From positions 1 through 64,000 of the forward strand of contig JAPLDO010000233.1 in assembly GCA_026391715.1 (NCBI GenBank): a stretch of DNA of 64,000 nt, given 5' to 3'. The position numbers and the translations under genes are program-made. The notes below the pieces were generated by a model. That model did no database searches. It saw only the letters and a program-made list of their open reading frames with translations, and had not been told where the DNA came from. Shown one piece after another: positions 62,937 to 64,000 of this stretch; position 1 is the first letter of the stretch, and each line of letters opens with the position of its first letter. The stretch is from Bacteroidota bacterium. Its GTDB lineage: Bacteria; Bacteroidota; Bacteroidia; Bacteroidales; FEN-979.

Positions 62937-62966
62937 CTCTGCGGTTAAGTCTTTTTTACCGCAGAG
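62937..62966. repeat. Intergenic hairpin CTCTGCGGT/ACCGCAGAG
   Basis: A 9-bp perfect stem (62937-62945 with 62958-62966) lies in the gap before GH3, within a CTCTGCG-rich string similar in style to 2960-3062. There is no T run after the stem, so it is not a clear terminator. Confidence 0.5.
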
Positions 62967-63032
62967 TAGCTAAATAATTATTAGGTACACAAGCGGATAA
63001 TCATAAAAAACAATTCAGAAAAATTAAAGGCT

Positions 63033-64000
63033 ATGTTGAAAATTTTCCAAACCAGAACTATCATTTTCTTACTATTCACAATGGCAACTTTGGCATTGAA
63101 ATCGCAAACTCCGACCAACAGCGGAATTTCACCCGCTGATAAAAGCAAAATTGATAACCTTTTGAAAACAATGACTCTCGATGAAAAGATCGGGCAATTA
63201 TCATTGTTCACTTCCGATTGGGATGTAACCGGTCCTACGCTTAACAGTAATTACAAAAATTTGATTAAAGAAGGGAAAGTTGGCGCAATTTTCAACGCAT
63301 ACACTGTTGATTATGTCAGGGAATTACAAAAACTTGCCGTTGAAGAATCCAGGCTGAAAATACCGCTTATATTTGGTTATGATGTGATTCACGGTCACCG
63401 GACTATTTTTCCGATACCACTGGCTTCGGCATGTAGCTGGAATCTGGCGGCTATTGAACAATCGGAGCGGATTGCTGCCTGCGAGGCGTCAGCCGAAGGT
63501 ATAAACTGGACTTTTGCCCCGATGGTTGATATTGCCCGCGATCCACGCTGGGGAAGGGTTGCCGAAGGCGCCGGAGAAGATACCTGGCTCGGCTGCCGCA
63601 TTGCAGAAGCCCGCGTAAAGGGTTTTCAGGGTTTAAATCTAAAAGACAACAATACAATCCTTGCCTGCGCAAAACATTTTGCAGCTTACGGAGCCGCGCA
63701 AAGCGGCAGAGATTATCACACAGTTGATATATCGCAACTTTCCCTTTACGAATGGTATCTTCCGCCATATAAAGCATGTATTGACGCCGGCGTTGGTTCG
63801 GTGATGACTTCGTTCAACGAAATTGCGGGAATTCCATCCACTTCAAACAAATGGCTTCTGACCGATCTGGTGCGAAAAGATTGGGGCTTCAAAGGCTTTG
63901 TCGTTACAGATTATACATCAATTAACGAGTTGGTAAATCATGGCGTGGCAAGGGATAACAAAGATGCAGCAATGCTCTCGCTTAATGCCGGAGTTGATAT
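63033..64000 (+). CDS. GH3-family beta-glucosidase, partial at right edge (PUL3)
   Basis: About 322 residues are present and the frame is open at the window end; family members reach 750 or more. Signal peptide ends around ALKSQ. GH3 N-terminal barrel motifs: MTLDEKIGQLS, IPLIFGYDVIHGHRTIFPIPLASACSW, FAPMVDIARDPRWGRVAEGAGEDTWLG, CAKHFAAYGAAQSGRDYHTVD, and the nucleophile segment GFVVTDYTS with Asp293. It likely cleaves glucose from beta-gluco-oligosaccharides in the periplasm. The second GH3 domain is outside the window. Confidence 0.94.
   Translation, partial: MLKIFQTRTIIFLLFTMATLALKSQTPTNSGISPADKSKIDNLLKTMTLDEKIGQLSLFTSDWDVTGPTLNSNYKNLIKEGKVGAIFNAYTVDYVRELQKLAVEESRLKIPLIFGYDVIHGHRTIFPIPLASACSWNLAAIEQSERIAACEASAEGINWTFAPMVDIARDPRWGRVAEGAGEDTWLGCRIAEARVKGFQGLNLKDNNTILACAKHFAAYGAAQSGRDYHTVDISQLSLYEWYLPPYKACIDAGVGSVMTSFNEIAGIPSTSNKWLLTDLVRKDWGFKGFVVTDYTSINELVNHGVARDNKDAAMLSLNAGVD

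Noticed and set aside
62937-62966. Intrinsic terminator before GH3
   Set aside because: The stem is good but no T run follows in either direction at the right place.

Overview
The window reads as the chromosome of a Bacteroidota (Bacteroidetes, probably Bacteroidales-like and anaerobic). The evidence is three SusC/SusD pairs, several proteins with type IX secretion (T9SS) C-terminal sorting domains, Bacteroidota-type TAnnTTTG -7 boxes, and a molybdenum hydroxylase/YgeY pair of the kind found in selenium-linked anaerobic purine metabolism. No rRNA, tRNA, CRISPR array or replication origin was seen.

Layout. 0.2-3 kb: nadD, an orphan sorting-domain remnant and a membrane TPR glycosyltransferase-like protein. 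3.1-9.3 kb (minus): PUL1, GH30 -> SusC -> SusD. 9.3-21.3 kb (minus): an accessory island of small units (mazEF; flavin reductase/nitroreductase/serine hydrolase/CreD; a lipase-like hydrolase; a Bro-N-Fic fusion; an orphan T9SS domain; a broken HigB with HigA; a putative restriction-modification pair). Most units are followed by a 50-150 bp imperfect inverted repeat resembling an integron attC site. A shrunken group II intron with an intact domain V lies next to the best of these repeats. 21.4-28.7 kb (minus): PUL2, PKD surface lipoprotein -> GH16 laminarinase-like -> SusC -> SusD, with an NrtR-type regulator beside it. 29.9-35.3 kb: an outer-membrane barrel, a large T9SS protein and a YDxxGN-repeat protein. 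35.3-39.6 kb (plus): FIST sensor, PAS hybrid histidine kinase and a GH144-like glucanase in close order. 39.9-45.7 kb (plus): YgeY-type hydrolase, threonine-synthase-like PLP enzyme and a fused Fe-S/molybdopterin hydroxylase. 45.8-50.6 kb (minus): three histidine kinase/receiver genes with 4-base overlaps. 51.2-64 kb (plus): PUL3, GH30 -> SusC -> SusD -> LamG lipoprotein -> modular T9SS protein -> GH144-like lipoprotein -> GH3, which runs off the right edge.

The glycan genes fit together as a beta-glucan programme. Surface lipoproteins and SusC/D capture and import oligosaccharides. GH16, GH30 and GH144-like enzymes cut chains, and GH3 releases glucose. The precise linkage (beta-1,3, beta-1,6 or beta-1,2) cannot be decided from sequence alone.

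The most notable features are the attC-like cassette array with an adjacent intron remnant, a family of about 153 bp mobile palindromic elements whose central hairpins carry a compensatory base change, a 144 bp element with 28 bp terminal repeats, and two genes interrupted by single in-frame stop codons.
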